In this document: one piece after another, positions 1 to 7,196 of the stretch
How the letters are laid out: each line of letters starts with the position of its first letter
Position numbering within the stretch: the first letter of the stretch is position 1
Origin: JABFRJ01 sp031365465
Lineage (GTDB): Bacteria; Pseudomonadota; Alphaproteobacteria; Rhizobiales; Hyphomicrobiaceae
Assembly (NCBI GenBank): GCA_031365465.1
Contig: JANLYD010000305.1
Span: 1-8,894 of the forward strand
Direction: 5' to 3'
DNA: 8,894 bases
The notes under the pieces: model-generated
The model's input: only the letters and a program-made list of their open reading frames with translations
The model's database searches: none
What the model was told of the DNA's origin: nothing
Program-made: the position numbers and the translations under genes

Positions 1-273
1 GTCGGTGCCCTCGAAGAAAATCTCGCCCGCCGGATGCGATGCGGCCGGATACGGCAACAACTTCAGGATCGACATGGCGGACACGGTCTTGCCCGACCCG
101 CTTTCGCCCACCAGCGCCACCGTCTCGCCCTTGCCGATCGAGAACGACACACCCTTCACCGCCATCGACCGCCGTGCGCCGTGCCCGAACGCGACTTCGA
201 GATCGCGCACGCGCACCAGCGTATCGGCGGCATGCTCCACGAGGATTTTCTCCTCGGCGATCAACTGGGTCAT
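1..273 (-). CDS. yejF: Peptide ABC transporter ATP-binding protein YejF, N-terminal 91 residues (partial)
   Basis: This is the start of the cytoplasmic ATPase that powers the YejABEF peptide importer; the gene continues beyond the left edge. The 91 visible residues open with MTQLIAEEKIL, followed by the first beta-strands of an ABC domain (LVRVRDLEVAFG) and a perfect Walker A motif, GESGSGKT, at about residues 56-63. The text after it (SAMSILKLLPYPA) matches the first ABC domain of the YejF/DppD/OppD families. E. coli YejF is about 529 residues with two fused ABC domains; whether this one is also double cannot be seen. The ATG overlaps the TGA of yejE by 4 bp (ATGA, 270-273), and the ribosome site before it is weak, so translational coupling to yejE is likely. 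Placement after yejB and yejE supports YejF over a general DppD. Confidence 0.93.
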   Translation of the reverse strand, partial: MTQLIAEEKILVEHAADTLVRVRDLEVAFGHGARRSMAVKGVSFSIGKGETVALVGESGSGKTVSAMSILKLLPYPAASHPAGEIFFEGTD

Positions 274-1484
274 CGGAACGTCTTTCTGGGGTCGAGTGCG
301 TCGCGCACCCCTTCGCCGATGAAGATCAGCAGCGACAACAGCGATGCGATCGAAAAGAACGCGGCAAAGCCCAGCCACGGCGCCTGTAGATTGCCGTACG
401 CTTGCGAGGCCAGCTCACCCAGCGACGGCGACCCCGGCGGTAATCCCAGACCAAGAAAATCGAGCGACGTAAGCGCCGTGATCGCGCCCGACAGGTTGAA
501 CGGCAAAAACGTCAGCGTCGCCACTGTCGCGTTCGGTAGGATGTGGCGATACATGATTTTGGCATTCGACAGGCCGAGCGCGCGTGCCGCCGTCACGTAT
601 TCGAGATTGCGGCCGCGCAGGAACTCGGCGCGCACGTAATGCACCAGATGCGTCCACTCGAACAGCAACAGGATGCCGAGCAGCACCCAGAACCCCGGTG
701 ACAGCACCGACGAGATGATGATCAGCACGAACAGCGTCGGGATCGACGACCAGATTTCCAGAAACCGCTGGAACAGAATATCGACCAAGCCGCCAAAATA
801 ACCCTGCACCGCGCCCGCCGCGATGCCGATGATCGACGACAGCGTCGTTAGGATCAGCCCGAACAGCACCGAAATGCGGAACCCGTAGATCAGCCGCGCC
901 AGCACGTCCCGGCCTTGATCGTCCGTTCCAAACCAGTTGCGATTGCCAAGCGTCTCGAACCGCTGCAACTGATCGGTTGGCGCGTCGCACAGCGCCGAAC
1001 GCGTCGCCCAGGGCGGCGGATCTGGAAACGCCAGGCAGGCAGCGCCGGATCGCGACTTGAAGTGCGGCGTGTCCTTGTTCACCGAGCTGTAGGAGTAGCG
1101 GATCGGCGGCCACAGCATCCAGCCGTTGGCCTGGATCTCGTCGTAGATGACCGGGTCTTTGTAATCGGTGACGGCCAGGAAGCCGCCGAATTTCTCCTCC
1201 GGGTAATTTACCAATACCGGCACCAGCCATTCGCCCTTGTAACGCGCGAGGATCGGCTTGTCGTTGGCGATGAACTCGGCGAACAGGCTGACTACGAACA
1301 GCGTCAGGAAAATCAGGAAGCTGTAATAGCCACGGCGATTACTTTTGAAGTTCTGCCAGCGGCGGCGATTGATCGGGCTCAACGCGAGCCGGCTGATAAC
1401 CTGCCAGCGGCGCGGCGGCACCGAGGGCACCACGTCCACCCTGGCATCGTCGCGCGGCAACAGCATTTCGGCGGGAACATCCAT
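270..1484 (-). CDS. yejE: Peptide ABC transporter permease YejE (404 aa)
   Basis: Inner-membrane permease subunit of the Yej peptide importer, DppC/OppC type. An N-terminal cytoplasmic stretch (1-52) leads to a first membrane helix (about 53-73, YYSFLIFLTLFVVSLFAEFI). A periplasmic region of about 110 residues follows, then the family hallmark FGTDDQGRDVLARLIYG (185-201). Further helices lie near 203-225, 249-275, 325-345 and 370-390. The EAA loop that docks on the ATPase is YVTAARALGLSNAKIMYRHI at 296-315. The C-terminus IFIGEGVRDALDPRKTF is typical of YejE. At 404 residues it is longer than E. coli YejE (about 341), because of an N-terminal extension of about 29 residues and an insert near 138-181 with two cysteines (150, 166). 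The start is 2 bp after the yejB stop and has a GGGAG ribosome site 8 bases upstream. Confidence 0.95.
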   Translation of the reverse strand: MDVPAEMLLPRDDARVDVVPSVPPRRWQVISRLALSPINRRRWQNFKSNRRGYYSFLIFLTLFVVSLFAEFIANDKPILARYKGEWLVPVLVNYPEEKFGGFLAVTDYKDPVIYDEIQANGWMLWPPIRYSYSSVNKDTPHFKSRSGAACLAFPDPPPWATRSALCDAPTDQLQRFETLGNRNWFGTDDQGRDVLARLIYGFRISVLFGLILTTLSSIIGIAAGAVQGYFGGLVDILFQRFLEIWSSIPTLFVLIIISSVLSPGFWVLLGILLLFEWTHLVHYVRAEFLRGRNLEYVTAARALGLSNAKIMYRHILPNATVATLTFLPFNLSGAITALTSLDFLGLGLPPGSPSLGELASQAYGNLQAPWLGFAAFFSIASLLSLLIFIGEGVRDALDPRKTFR

Positions 1485-1486
1485 GA

Positions 1487-2596
1487 TCAGATCTCCCGGC
1501 TTTCAAAGTCGATCCGCGGATCGACGAGCGTTGCGATGAAGTCGGACAGCAGCTTGATGACAAGCCCCAGCAGCGCGAAAATATACATGGTTGCGAATAT
1601 CACCGGATAGTCGCGGTTGATCAGGCTTTCCCAACCCAGCAGTCCCAGCCCGTCCAGCGAGAATATTTTCTCGATCAGCAGCGATCCCGAGAAGAACGCA
1701 TGCACGAAGGCGCTGGGGAAACCCGCGATCACCAGCAGCATCGCGTTGCGGAAGACATGACCATAGAGCACGCGGGAATCCGTCAGCCCCTTGGCGCGCG
1801 CGGTGACGACATATTGCTTACGGATTTCGTCGAGAAACGCGTTCTTGGTCAAGAACGTCATCGTCGTGAAAGATCCGAGCGCCAGCGCCGTCAGCGGCAG
1901 CACGAGATGCCACAGATAGTCCTTCGCCTTCGCAAACCACGACAGCTGCGCCCACCCTTCCGACGTCAGGCCGCGCAATGGAAACAGCTGGAAAAACGAT
2001 CCGCCCGCAAAAAACACCAGCAAGATGACGCCGACCAGAAACGGCGGCACCGCATAGCCCACCACCAGCACCGCCGACGACCACGTATCGAATTTCTCGC
2101 CGTCGCGAACAGCCTTTCGGATGCCGAGCGGGATCGACAGCAGATACGTCGCCAGCGTCATCCACAGTCCCAGCGAGATCGACACCGGCATCTTTTCGCG
2201 GATCAACTGCAGCACCGACACGTCGCGGAAGTAGCTCTTGCCGAAGTCGAACTGGATATAGTTTTTAAGCATGAGAAAAAAGCGCTCGTGGGCCGGCTTG
2301 TCGAAACCGAACTGCTTTTCGAGGCTTTTGATGAAGGCCGGATCCAGTCCTTGCGCACCACGATATTTCGAACTCTCGCCGGAGATCGTCTGATTTGCGT
2401 TGCGTCCTCCCAGACCATCGCCGCCGCCGCCACCGCCGACCCGGTCGCTGGCCGAAACTTCGGTGCCCTGGACCTGCGCGATGATGCGATCGATGGGCCC
2501 ACCCGGCGCAAATTGGATGACCGCAAAACTGATCAGCATGATGCCGAACAGAGTGGGAAAAATCAGCAGAAACCGTTTGAAAAGGTAGGCGGCCAT
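1487..2596 (-). CDS. yejB: Peptide ABC transporter permease YejB (369 aa)
   Basis: Second membrane permease of the Yej complex, DppB/OppB type, pairing with YejE to form the channel. It starts with a typical N-terminal helix (YLFKRFLLIFPTLFGIMLISF, 4-24) and the family motif FAPGGPIDRII (29-39). A large periplasmic loop contains a glycine-rich tract (54-64), then GFDKPAHERF (97-106). Helices lie around 137-160, 173-197, 230-250, 283-305 and 331-356. The EAA loop is YVVTARAKGLTDSRVLYGHV (262-281), close to the E. coli YejB wording as I remember it. The C-terminus TLVDPRIDFE is diagnostic for YejB. Length is close to E. coli YejB (about 364). A GGAGAG ribosome site lies about 11 bases upstream; yejA is 40 bp upstream and yejE 2 bp downstream, so all belong to one transcript. 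Confidence 0.95.
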   Translation of the reverse strand: MAAYLFKRFLLIFPTLFGIMLISFAVIQFAPGGPIDRIIAQVQGTEVSASDRVGGGGGGDGLGGRNANQTISGESSKYRGAQGLDPAFIKSLEKQFGFDKPAHERFFLMLKNYIQFDFGKSYFRDVSVLQLIREKMPVSISLGLWMTLATYLLSIPLGIRKAVRDGEKFDTWSSAVLVVGYAVPPFLVGVILLVFFAGGSFFQLFPLRGLTSEGWAQLSWFAKAKDYLWHLVLPLTALALGSFTTMTFLTKNAFLDEIRKQYVVTARAKGLTDSRVLYGHVFRNAMLLVIAGFPSAFVHAFFSGSLLIEKIFSLDGLGLLGWESLINRDYPVIFATMYIFALLGLVIKLLSDFIATLVDPRIDFESREI

Positions 2597-2636
2597 CGGC
2601 GGGTCGCTCTCCGTGTGCGTGAAATCGAGGTGCGGG

Positions 2637-4496
2637 CTAGTTCGATGTCAGTTTTGCGGCTTTGTCGGACGCATACCACCACGTGTCGAGGATGCCTGTA
2701 TCGTAGAGCGGCTGCTGCTTCGGCCACTCGAACTTGTCCCAGAACGCGAGCTTGTGCGTAGACTGATACCAGTTGGGCACCCAATAATATCCGGCCAGCA
2801 AGACGCGATCCAGCGCACGGCCTGCCGTCTGCAATTCCTCCCGCGACCGCGAGGTAACGATTTTGGCGATCAGTGCATCCGCGACAGGATCCTTGATGCC
2901 GGCCATGTTGAAGCTGCCTTCGCTCGCGGCCGCCTCGCTGCCAAAGAAGATCTTGAGTTCCGGTCCCGGCGTGATCTGCATCGTGAAGCGCGAACTCGCG
3001 ATGTCGTAATCGAAGGCCTTCACGCGGCGAAGATACTGCGCTTCGTCCACCATGCGCGCACTCGCGTCGATGCCGATGCCCTGGAGGTTACTGATGAAGC
3101 GAGCCAGAATGCGCTCGCTGGACGGATCGCTGATCAGGAATTCGATGCTGAAAAGCTGGCCGTCGGGCGTGATGCGTTTGCCGTCTTTCTTGACGTAGCC
3201 GGCGGCGTTCAGCAGGCGCTCGGCCTCAGCCATCATCTTTCGATCGCTGCCGCTCCCATTCGACACCGGCGGCGTCTGCGCTTCGCCGAACACTTCCGCA
3301 GCCACCTTGTCGCGAAACGGCTCCAGCAGGGCCAGTTCTCCGGCCGACGGTAAGCCCGAAGCCTTCAGCGCCGAATTCTCGAAGTAGCTCGCGGTGCGCT
3401 TATAGGCGTTGTAGAACAGGTGCTTGTTCGCCCACTCGAAATCGAACGCATAGCCGAGCGCCTGCCGCACCCGCACATCTGCAAACTTGGCCCGCCGCGT
3501 GTTGATCCAATAACCCTGCGTGCCAGACGGATTTTGATCCGGCATGAGCTTCAAGTTCATCTTGCCTTCGTGCACGGGCGCGATGTCGTACGCTGTCGCC
3601 CAATCCTTGGACGTGAATTCCTCGCGCAGATCCACCAGCCCCGCTTTCAGTGCCTGCATCCCCGCCGTACGCAGCCGGTAATAGTCATACTTGACCTCGT
3701 CGAAGTTGAAGCGACCGCGCGTCACGTTCAGATCCTTGCCCCAGTAGTCGGTGCGGCGGGTAAACGTCACCGAACTCCCTTGATTGTAGTCGCCGATCTT
3801 GTAAGGCCCCGAACCCAGCGGCCGGTCGAGCCAACTCTGATCGAACGGATGCGTGTCATAGAACGCCTTCGGCAGCACCGGCATGACGGCCACTACCAGC
3901 GGCAGATCGCGGATTTCGTCGCCCTTGAACGTGTAGCGCACGGACAGCGCATCGACAGCCGTAGCGCTCTCCACATTGCGCAGCAGGCTACCAAACATCG
4001 GATGCCCCTTTTCCTTCAGGGCTTGGAACGTGAACACGCAGTCCGCAGCAGTCACCGGCGTGCCATCGGCGAATTTGGCCTCAGGTCTGATCTTGAACAC
4101 CACCGACCGTTTGTCAGCGGCCACATCGGCACTCTCGGCCAACAGCCCATAGAGCGAATCCGGTTCGTCCGTCGCGCGTGTCATCAACGAATCATAAACC
4201 AGCTCAGCTACGCCCTGCGCCGCGTCACCCTTGAGAATGAACGCGTTGAAACTGTCGAACGTGGAAAGCGCCTGCGTGCCGATGGTGACGAGCCTGCCGC
4301 CTTTGGGAGCAGCCGGATTGACGTAGTCGAAGTGCGCAAAGCCCGGCTTGTATTTGAGATCGCCGAACGACGACAACCCGTGCACCGGTTCGGCGCTGGT
4401 CCCACACACTGAGAGCGCCTGCACCGCAATGACAGCGCAGAGCGTTGATGCGTATTTAAACGCCATCCGCGCCTTGGCCCACGTCCATCGTGTCAT
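2637..4496 (-). CDS. yejA: Periplasmic peptide-binding protein, YejA type, operon-proximal copy (619 aa)
   Basis: Extracellular solute-binding protein of family 5 that captures peptides in the periplasm and delivers them to YejB/YejE. A Sec signal peptide is visible: basic n-region, hydrophobic core about residues 17-30, and a probable cut after GTSA at 35. Family blocks include DYVNPAAPKGG (57-67), KFADGTPVTAADCVFTFQAL (141-160), GSGPYKI (228-234) and VRVRQALGYAFDFEWANK (341-358); the C-terminus is DTWWYASDKAAKL. Length matches E. coli YejA (about 604). From memory this copy resembles E. coli YejA more than its neighbour does (for example DEPDSLYGLLAESA and VSNGSGSDR). The start at 4496 has a GAGTGAG stretch just upstream; an alternative ATG at 4466 (residue 11) would also leave a usable signal peptide. 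It lies 66 bp after the second yejA copy and 40 bp before yejB. Confidence 0.93.
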   Translation of the reverse strand: MTRWTWAKARMAFKYASTLCAVIAVQALSVCGTSAEPVHGLSSFGDLKYKPGFAHFDYVNPAAPKGGRLVTIGTQALSTFDSFNAFILKGDAAQGVAELVYDSLMTRATDEPDSLYGLLAESADVAADKRSVVFKIRPEAKFADGTPVTAADCVFTFQALKEKGHPMFGSLLRNVESATAVDALSVRYTFKGDEIRDLPLVVAVMPVLPKAFYDTHPFDQSWLDRPLGSGPYKIGDYNQGSSVTFTRRTDYWGKDLNVTRGRFNFDEVKYDYYRLRTAGMQALKAGLVDLREEFTSKDWATAYDIAPVHEGKMNLKLMPDQNPSGTQGYWINTRRAKFADVRVRQALGYAFDFEWANKHLFYNAYKRTASYFENSALKASGLPSAGELALLEPFRDKVAAEVFGEAQTPPVSNGSGSDRKMMAEAERLLNAAGYVKKDGKRITPDGQLFSIEFLISDPSSERILARFISNLQGIGIDASARMVDEAQYLRRVKAFDYDIASSRFTMQITPGPELKIFFGSEAAASEGSFNMAGIKDPVADALIAKIVTSRSREELQTAGRALDRVLLAGYYWVPNWYQSTHKLAFWDKFEWPKQQPLYDTGILDTWWYASDKAAKLTSN

Positions 4497-4514
4497 GCGA
4501 TACTCACTCTGTTG

Positions 4515-4535
4515 ACTGGCGTTTCGTCGGCCAGC
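4515..4535 (-). other. Small hairpin in the spacer between the two binding-protein genes
   Basis: On the minus-strand transcript GCUGGC (4535-4530) can pair with GCCAGU (4520-4515) across a 9-base loop, giving five Watson-Crick pairs plus one G-U. No U-run follows, so it is not an intrinsic terminator. Hairpins after binding-protein genes often protect the upstream message from 3' decay and raise binding-protein output; that role here is inference, and a 6-bp stem can arise by chance. Confidence 0.25.
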
Positions 4536-4562
4536 GCAAGTTGATCGGCATCTATGTGGCTT

Positions 4563-6422
4563 TTACGGCTTCGTCGCAGTCAGCACCTTGGCCTTTGCCT
4601 CGTCGTACCACCATGTCTGTTGGAAGCTGACTCCGCGCGCCGGCAATGTTGCCGGACGACTGAATTTATCCCAATGGGCAATCCACTCGGTCGCGCGATA
4701 CCACGTCGGCACGACATAGTGGTTCCATAGCAGCGCACGGTCCAAGGCCCGAGTCGCGGCAACGAGATCGGCCCGGTTTTTTGCGAAGATCACTTTCTCG
4801 ATAATGGCGTCGATGGCCGGATTTTTGATGCCCGCCAGATTGTGGCTACCCCGCACGTCCACCGTCGACGAGCCGAAAAATTCGCGCTGCTCGTTGCCCG
4901 GGCTTTCCGACTGCGCGAACTGCCCGAAGATCATGTCGTAGTCGAAGTCGTTGATGCGCCGCTGATACTGCGCGCTGTCCACGTTCCGGATGGTGACCCG
5001 GACACCGAGCGCCGACAGGCTTTTGACATACGGTTGCACTACGCGCTCCAACTGCGGATCGTCGAGCAGGAACTCGAACGCCAACTGTTGACCCGCAGCA
5101 TTCACCGCAGCGCCACCTTTGTTCGTATACCCAGCTTCAGCCAGCAGCTTCGACGCTGCCGCCAGATTGCGCCGCGGATCGCCGCTGGGCGCCTTGAACT
5201 CGGTCGTGAAAACCTCCGGCGGCAATCCGGCCTTGACCTCGGTCAGAATTTCCAGCTCGCGGCCCAGCGGCAAGCCCGTTGCAGCAAGCTCCGAATTGTC
5301 GAAGTAGCTGTTGAGGCGCGTATAGTTGCCAAAGAACAGGTTCTTGTTGGCCCATTCGAAATCGAACGCGAGATTGAGTGCCTGCCGCACACGGACATCT
5401 TGGAATGTCGGCCGCCGCAGGTTCATCACGAAAGACTGCATCGCGGCCACACGCTTGACCGGCAATGCCTCCTTCTTGACCGTGCCCGCCTTCACCGCGT
5501 CGAACTCGTATTCCGTCGCCCACGCTTTCGCCGACGGCTCGACCCAATAGTCGATATCGCCACGCTTGAACGCTTCGAAGGGGGCAACGCGGTCACGATA
5601 ATAGATGATGTCGATGACGTCGAAGTTCCATTGCCCCTTGGAAACCGGCAGGTCCGCCGCCCACCATTTGGGGTCCCGCTCGTAGCTGATCGAGCGCCCG
5701 GGTTCGAACGCCTTCACCTTGTACGGCCCCGACGACACCGGAACTTCCAGCGTCGACTTCATGACGTCGCGCGGCTCACCGTTGGCGTTTTTGCCCTCCC
5801 ACCAATGCTTCGGCAAAATCGGCAGCTCAGAGACGATCTGCGGCAGTTCGCGATTGTCTTTGACGTCGAACAGAAAGCGCACTTCGTTCGGCCCGATCTT
5901 CTCGGCTTTCGTCACGTGCTGATAGTAGGTGGAGTATAACGGTGACGCTTTTTTGAGCGCGTCGAACGAGAACACGACGTCTTCGGGTGTAATGGGTTTC
6001 CCATCGTTGAAGCGAGCGATCGGACGCAAACCGAACGTGACCGAACTGAAGTCGGGCGGATACGACAGCCATTCGGCGATCAAGCCATAGCCGGTCGCCG
6101 CTTCGTCCGGGCTGCGTGCAAACAGCAGATCGTACATCAGGCCCAAACCGGATGCGGCTTGTCCTTGCGCCGGAAATTGATTGAGGCTGTCGAAACTGCC
6201 GTTGGCGAACTGTCTGACACGGCCGCCCTTCGGCGCCGCCGGATTGACCCACTCGAAGTTTTTGAAGTCTTTGGCCGCCTTCACCTCGCCGACCAGCGAA
6301 ACCGCATGCCGCTTCTGGTCCTGCGCATGGACGGGGCCGCTCGCCAAAAGCCAGCCTAAGGCAAGCCCCAGGCTGAGCGATGCCAGTTTCCCGGCGGCCG
6401 TTTTACCGGCGGTCGTGCCCAT
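4563..6422 (-). CDS. yejA: Periplasmic peptide-binding protein, YejA type, first gene of the operon (619 aa)
   Basis: A second family 5 solute-binding protein, paralogous to the one downstream. Its signal peptide has n-region lysines at 7 and 12, a core of about residues 13-28 (LASLSLGLALGWLLAS), and a probable cut after VHA at 33. Shared blocks are EWVNPAAPKGGRV (57-69), RFNDGKPITPEDVVFSFDAL (137-156), SSGPYKVKAFEPG (230-242) and DVRVRQALNLAFDFEWANKNLFF (342-364); the C-terminus is QQTWWYDEAKAKVL. Between these blocks it differs strongly from its neighbour, for example TYYQHVTKAEKIGPNEVRFL at 165-184, so the pair is an old duplication. The ATG has GGGAGA 9 bases upstream. It is first in the yej transcript, about 195 bp downstream of the cytochrome c gene and beyond that gene's terminator, so it probably has its own promoter. 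Ligand preference cannot be read from sequence; peptide or peptide-like antibiotic is the family expectation. Confidence 0.92.
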   Translation of the reverse strand: MGTTAGKTAAGKLASLSLGLALGWLLASGPVHAQDQKRHAVSLVGEVKAAKDFKNFEWVNPAAPKGGRVRQFANGSFDSLNQFPAQGQAASGLGLMYDLLFARSPDEAATGYGLIAEWLSYPPDFSSVTFGLRPIARFNDGKPITPEDVVFSFDALKKASPLYSTYYQHVTKAEKIGPNEVRFLFDVKDNRELPQIVSELPILPKHWWEGKNANGEPRDVMKSTLEVPVSSGPYKVKAFEPGRSISYERDPKWWAADLPVSKGQWNFDVIDIIYYRDRVAPFEAFKRGDIDYWVEPSAKAWATEYEFDAVKAGTVKKEALPVKRVAAMQSFVMNLRRPTFQDVRVRQALNLAFDFEWANKNLFFGNYTRLNSYFDNSELAATGLPLGRELEILTEVKAGLPPEVFTTEFKAPSGDPRRNLAAASKLLAEAGYTNKGGAAVNAAGQQLAFEFLLDDPQLERVVQPYVKSLSALGVRVTIRNVDSAQYQRRINDFDYDMIFGQFAQSESPGNEQREFFGSSTVDVRGSHNLAGIKNPAIDAIIEKVIFAKNRADLVAATRALDRALLWNHYVVPTWYRATEWIAHWDKFSRPATLPARGVSFQQTWWYDEAKAKVLTATKP

Positions 6423-6556
6423 GCGCGTCGTCTCCCGTTCGCAGCCTCTTTGGCCGGCTGATCTCGCCTAGCATGTTGCGAGAATGCCTCAACTTCCAAG
6501 TTACAAGTTCTTCACAACGCCCACCATTGCAGGCTGATCAGGCGGAAATCAGTACG
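6423..6556 (-). promoter_or_regulatory. Upstream region of the yej operon with phased AAGTT-type repeats
   Basis: This spacer must hold the yej promoter, because a terminator lies directly upstream. I cannot find a -35/-10 pair good enough to name. It does contain AACTT CC AAGTT (6491-6502), a perfect 12-bp inverted repeat, followed by AC and another AAGTT (6505-6509). The three 5-mers start 7 bp apart (6491, 6498, 6505), which looks like a possible operator. The ribosome site GGGAGA for the first yejA copy is at the gene-proximal end. Promoter presence is inferred from layout; the repeat is seen directly. Confidence 0.45.
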
Positions 6557-6584
6557 AAAAAGCCCCGCACTTGAGGTGCGAGGC
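6557..6584 (-). terminator. Intrinsic terminator of the cytochrome c gene
   Basis: On the minus-strand RNA GCCUCGCAC (6584-6576) pairs with GUGCGGGGC (6570-6562) over all nine positions, one of them a U-G wobble, with the 5-base loop CUCAA and five U directly after it (6561-6557). It lies 34 bases past the cytochrome c stop codon. Read on the plus strand the same stem has a C-A mismatch and no U-tract, so it should act in one direction only. It ends cytochrome c transcription before the yej operon. Confidence 0.88.
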
Positions 6585-6617
6585 CAATGTCGAGTTCGGG
6601 GCGAAGTCATGTGCGCG

Positions 6618-7163
6618 TTACTTCGGCAACTCGGCCGGCGCGTCAGCCTGCTTGCGCAGATAAACCAGCAAGTCGGCCAGATCGGCATCGTCTGTCACGC
6701 CTGCGAAAGCCATCTTGTTGCCCGGAATGTAATTGCGCGGATCGTGCAGATAGGCCGCAAGCGTTTCCCAGGTCCAGTTGCCGCCTTTGGATTTGACCGC
6801 CTCTGAATAAGTGAAGCCGGCATGTTGGCCGATCGGACGACCGATCACGCCCCACAGGTTCGGACCAACCTTGTTCGGCGCATCCTTGGCGTCGGTATGG
6901 CAGGCCGCGCACTTCTTGAATGTGTCGGCGCCAGCGTCCGCGCTGGCCTTGGGCAACAACTCAGCCACCTTCGCAAACGTGAACGCGGTCGCTGCCGCCG
7001 TCGCGGTTCCGCCCCCGCCAGTGCTTGCAGGAAGCGCATAGGCGGGTTTTGCCGGCGCATGCTTCACCGACACGATGTCCAGCATCGTCTTGCCGCCGAA
7101 GGCAAACAGCGCAGCCGACAAAACGGCCATCGCCACAGTATTCAACTTGTCGGAATTGCTCAT
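6618..7163 (-). CDS. cycM: Membrane-anchored class I cytochrome c, CycM-like (181 aa)
   Basis: A c-type cytochrome held in the inner membrane by an uncleaved N-terminal helix (about 9-26, TVAMAVLSAALFAFGGKT) with the haem domain in the periplasm. A flexible Gly/Ala/Thr linker (48-62) joins the two parts. The haem site is CAACH (85-89), followed by the class I signature KVGPNLWGVIGRPIGQHAGF (98-117) and the sixth-ligand methionine in GNKMAFAG (Met151). Bradyrhizobium CycM, of similar size, carries electrons from the bc1 complex to the aa3 oxidase; the same role here is inferred from family. The start at 7163 is chosen because AGGA (7170-7167) lies 3 bases upstream and the protein then begins right before the anchor. 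A longer frame to 7238 lacks such support. It has its own terminator and a candidate promoter shared with kdsB. Confidence 0.9.
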   Translation of the reverse strand: MSNSDKLNTVAMAVLSAALFAFGGKTMLDIVSVKHAPAKPAYALPASTGGGGTATAAATAFTFAKVAELLPKASADAGADTFKKCAACHTDAKDAPNKVGPNLWGVIGRPIGQHAGFTYSEAVKSKGGNWTWETLAAYLHDPRNYIPGNKMAFAGVTDDADLADLLVYLRKQADAPAELPK

Positions 7164-7166
7164 GTT

Positions 7167-7170
7167 TCCT
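7167..7170 (-). promoter_or_regulatory. Ribosome binding site fixing the cytochrome c start
   Basis: AGGA on the minus strand, 3 bases before the ATG at 7163 (AGGAAACATG). The spacing is short but the match is good, and no comparable site precedes the in-frame ATG at 7238. Confidence 0.6.
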
Positions 7171-7196
7171 GACTTCCGCCGTCCGTGCCCGCCGTC

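Noticed and set aside
34..639. Plus-strand open frame across the yejF/yejE junction
   Set aside because: Compositionally biased translation with no motif; the minus strand has the clear ABC transporter genes.
1700..2761. Long plus-strand open frame opposite yejB (353 codons)
   Set aside because: Arg/Gln/His-rich translation with no recognisable domain; it is the antisense shadow of yejB, expected in GC-rich DNA with strong third-position bias.
4395..4410. Possible lipoprotein signal (LSVC) in the operon-proximal YejA
   Set aside because: Valine directly before the cysteine does not fit a lipobox, and a normal signal peptidase I site (GTSA) follows four residues later.
3420..5939. Plus-strand open frames of 330 and 365 codons opposite the two binding-protein genes
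   Set aside because: Both are arginine-rich, lack family motifs, and lie fully inside well-supported minus-strand genes, in similar places because those genes are paralogues.
6469..6500. Weak -35/-10 candidates for yej (TTGGAA with CATGCT, 18-bp spacer)
   Set aside because: Only three of six -10 bases match and several equally poor alternatives exist, so no specific promoter is called.
6456..6539. GGCTGATC direct repeat (6456-6463 and 6532-6539) flanking the yej upstream region
   Set aside because: A single 8-bp repeat in about 130 bp is not rare enough by itself, and it is not flanked by mobile-element signals.
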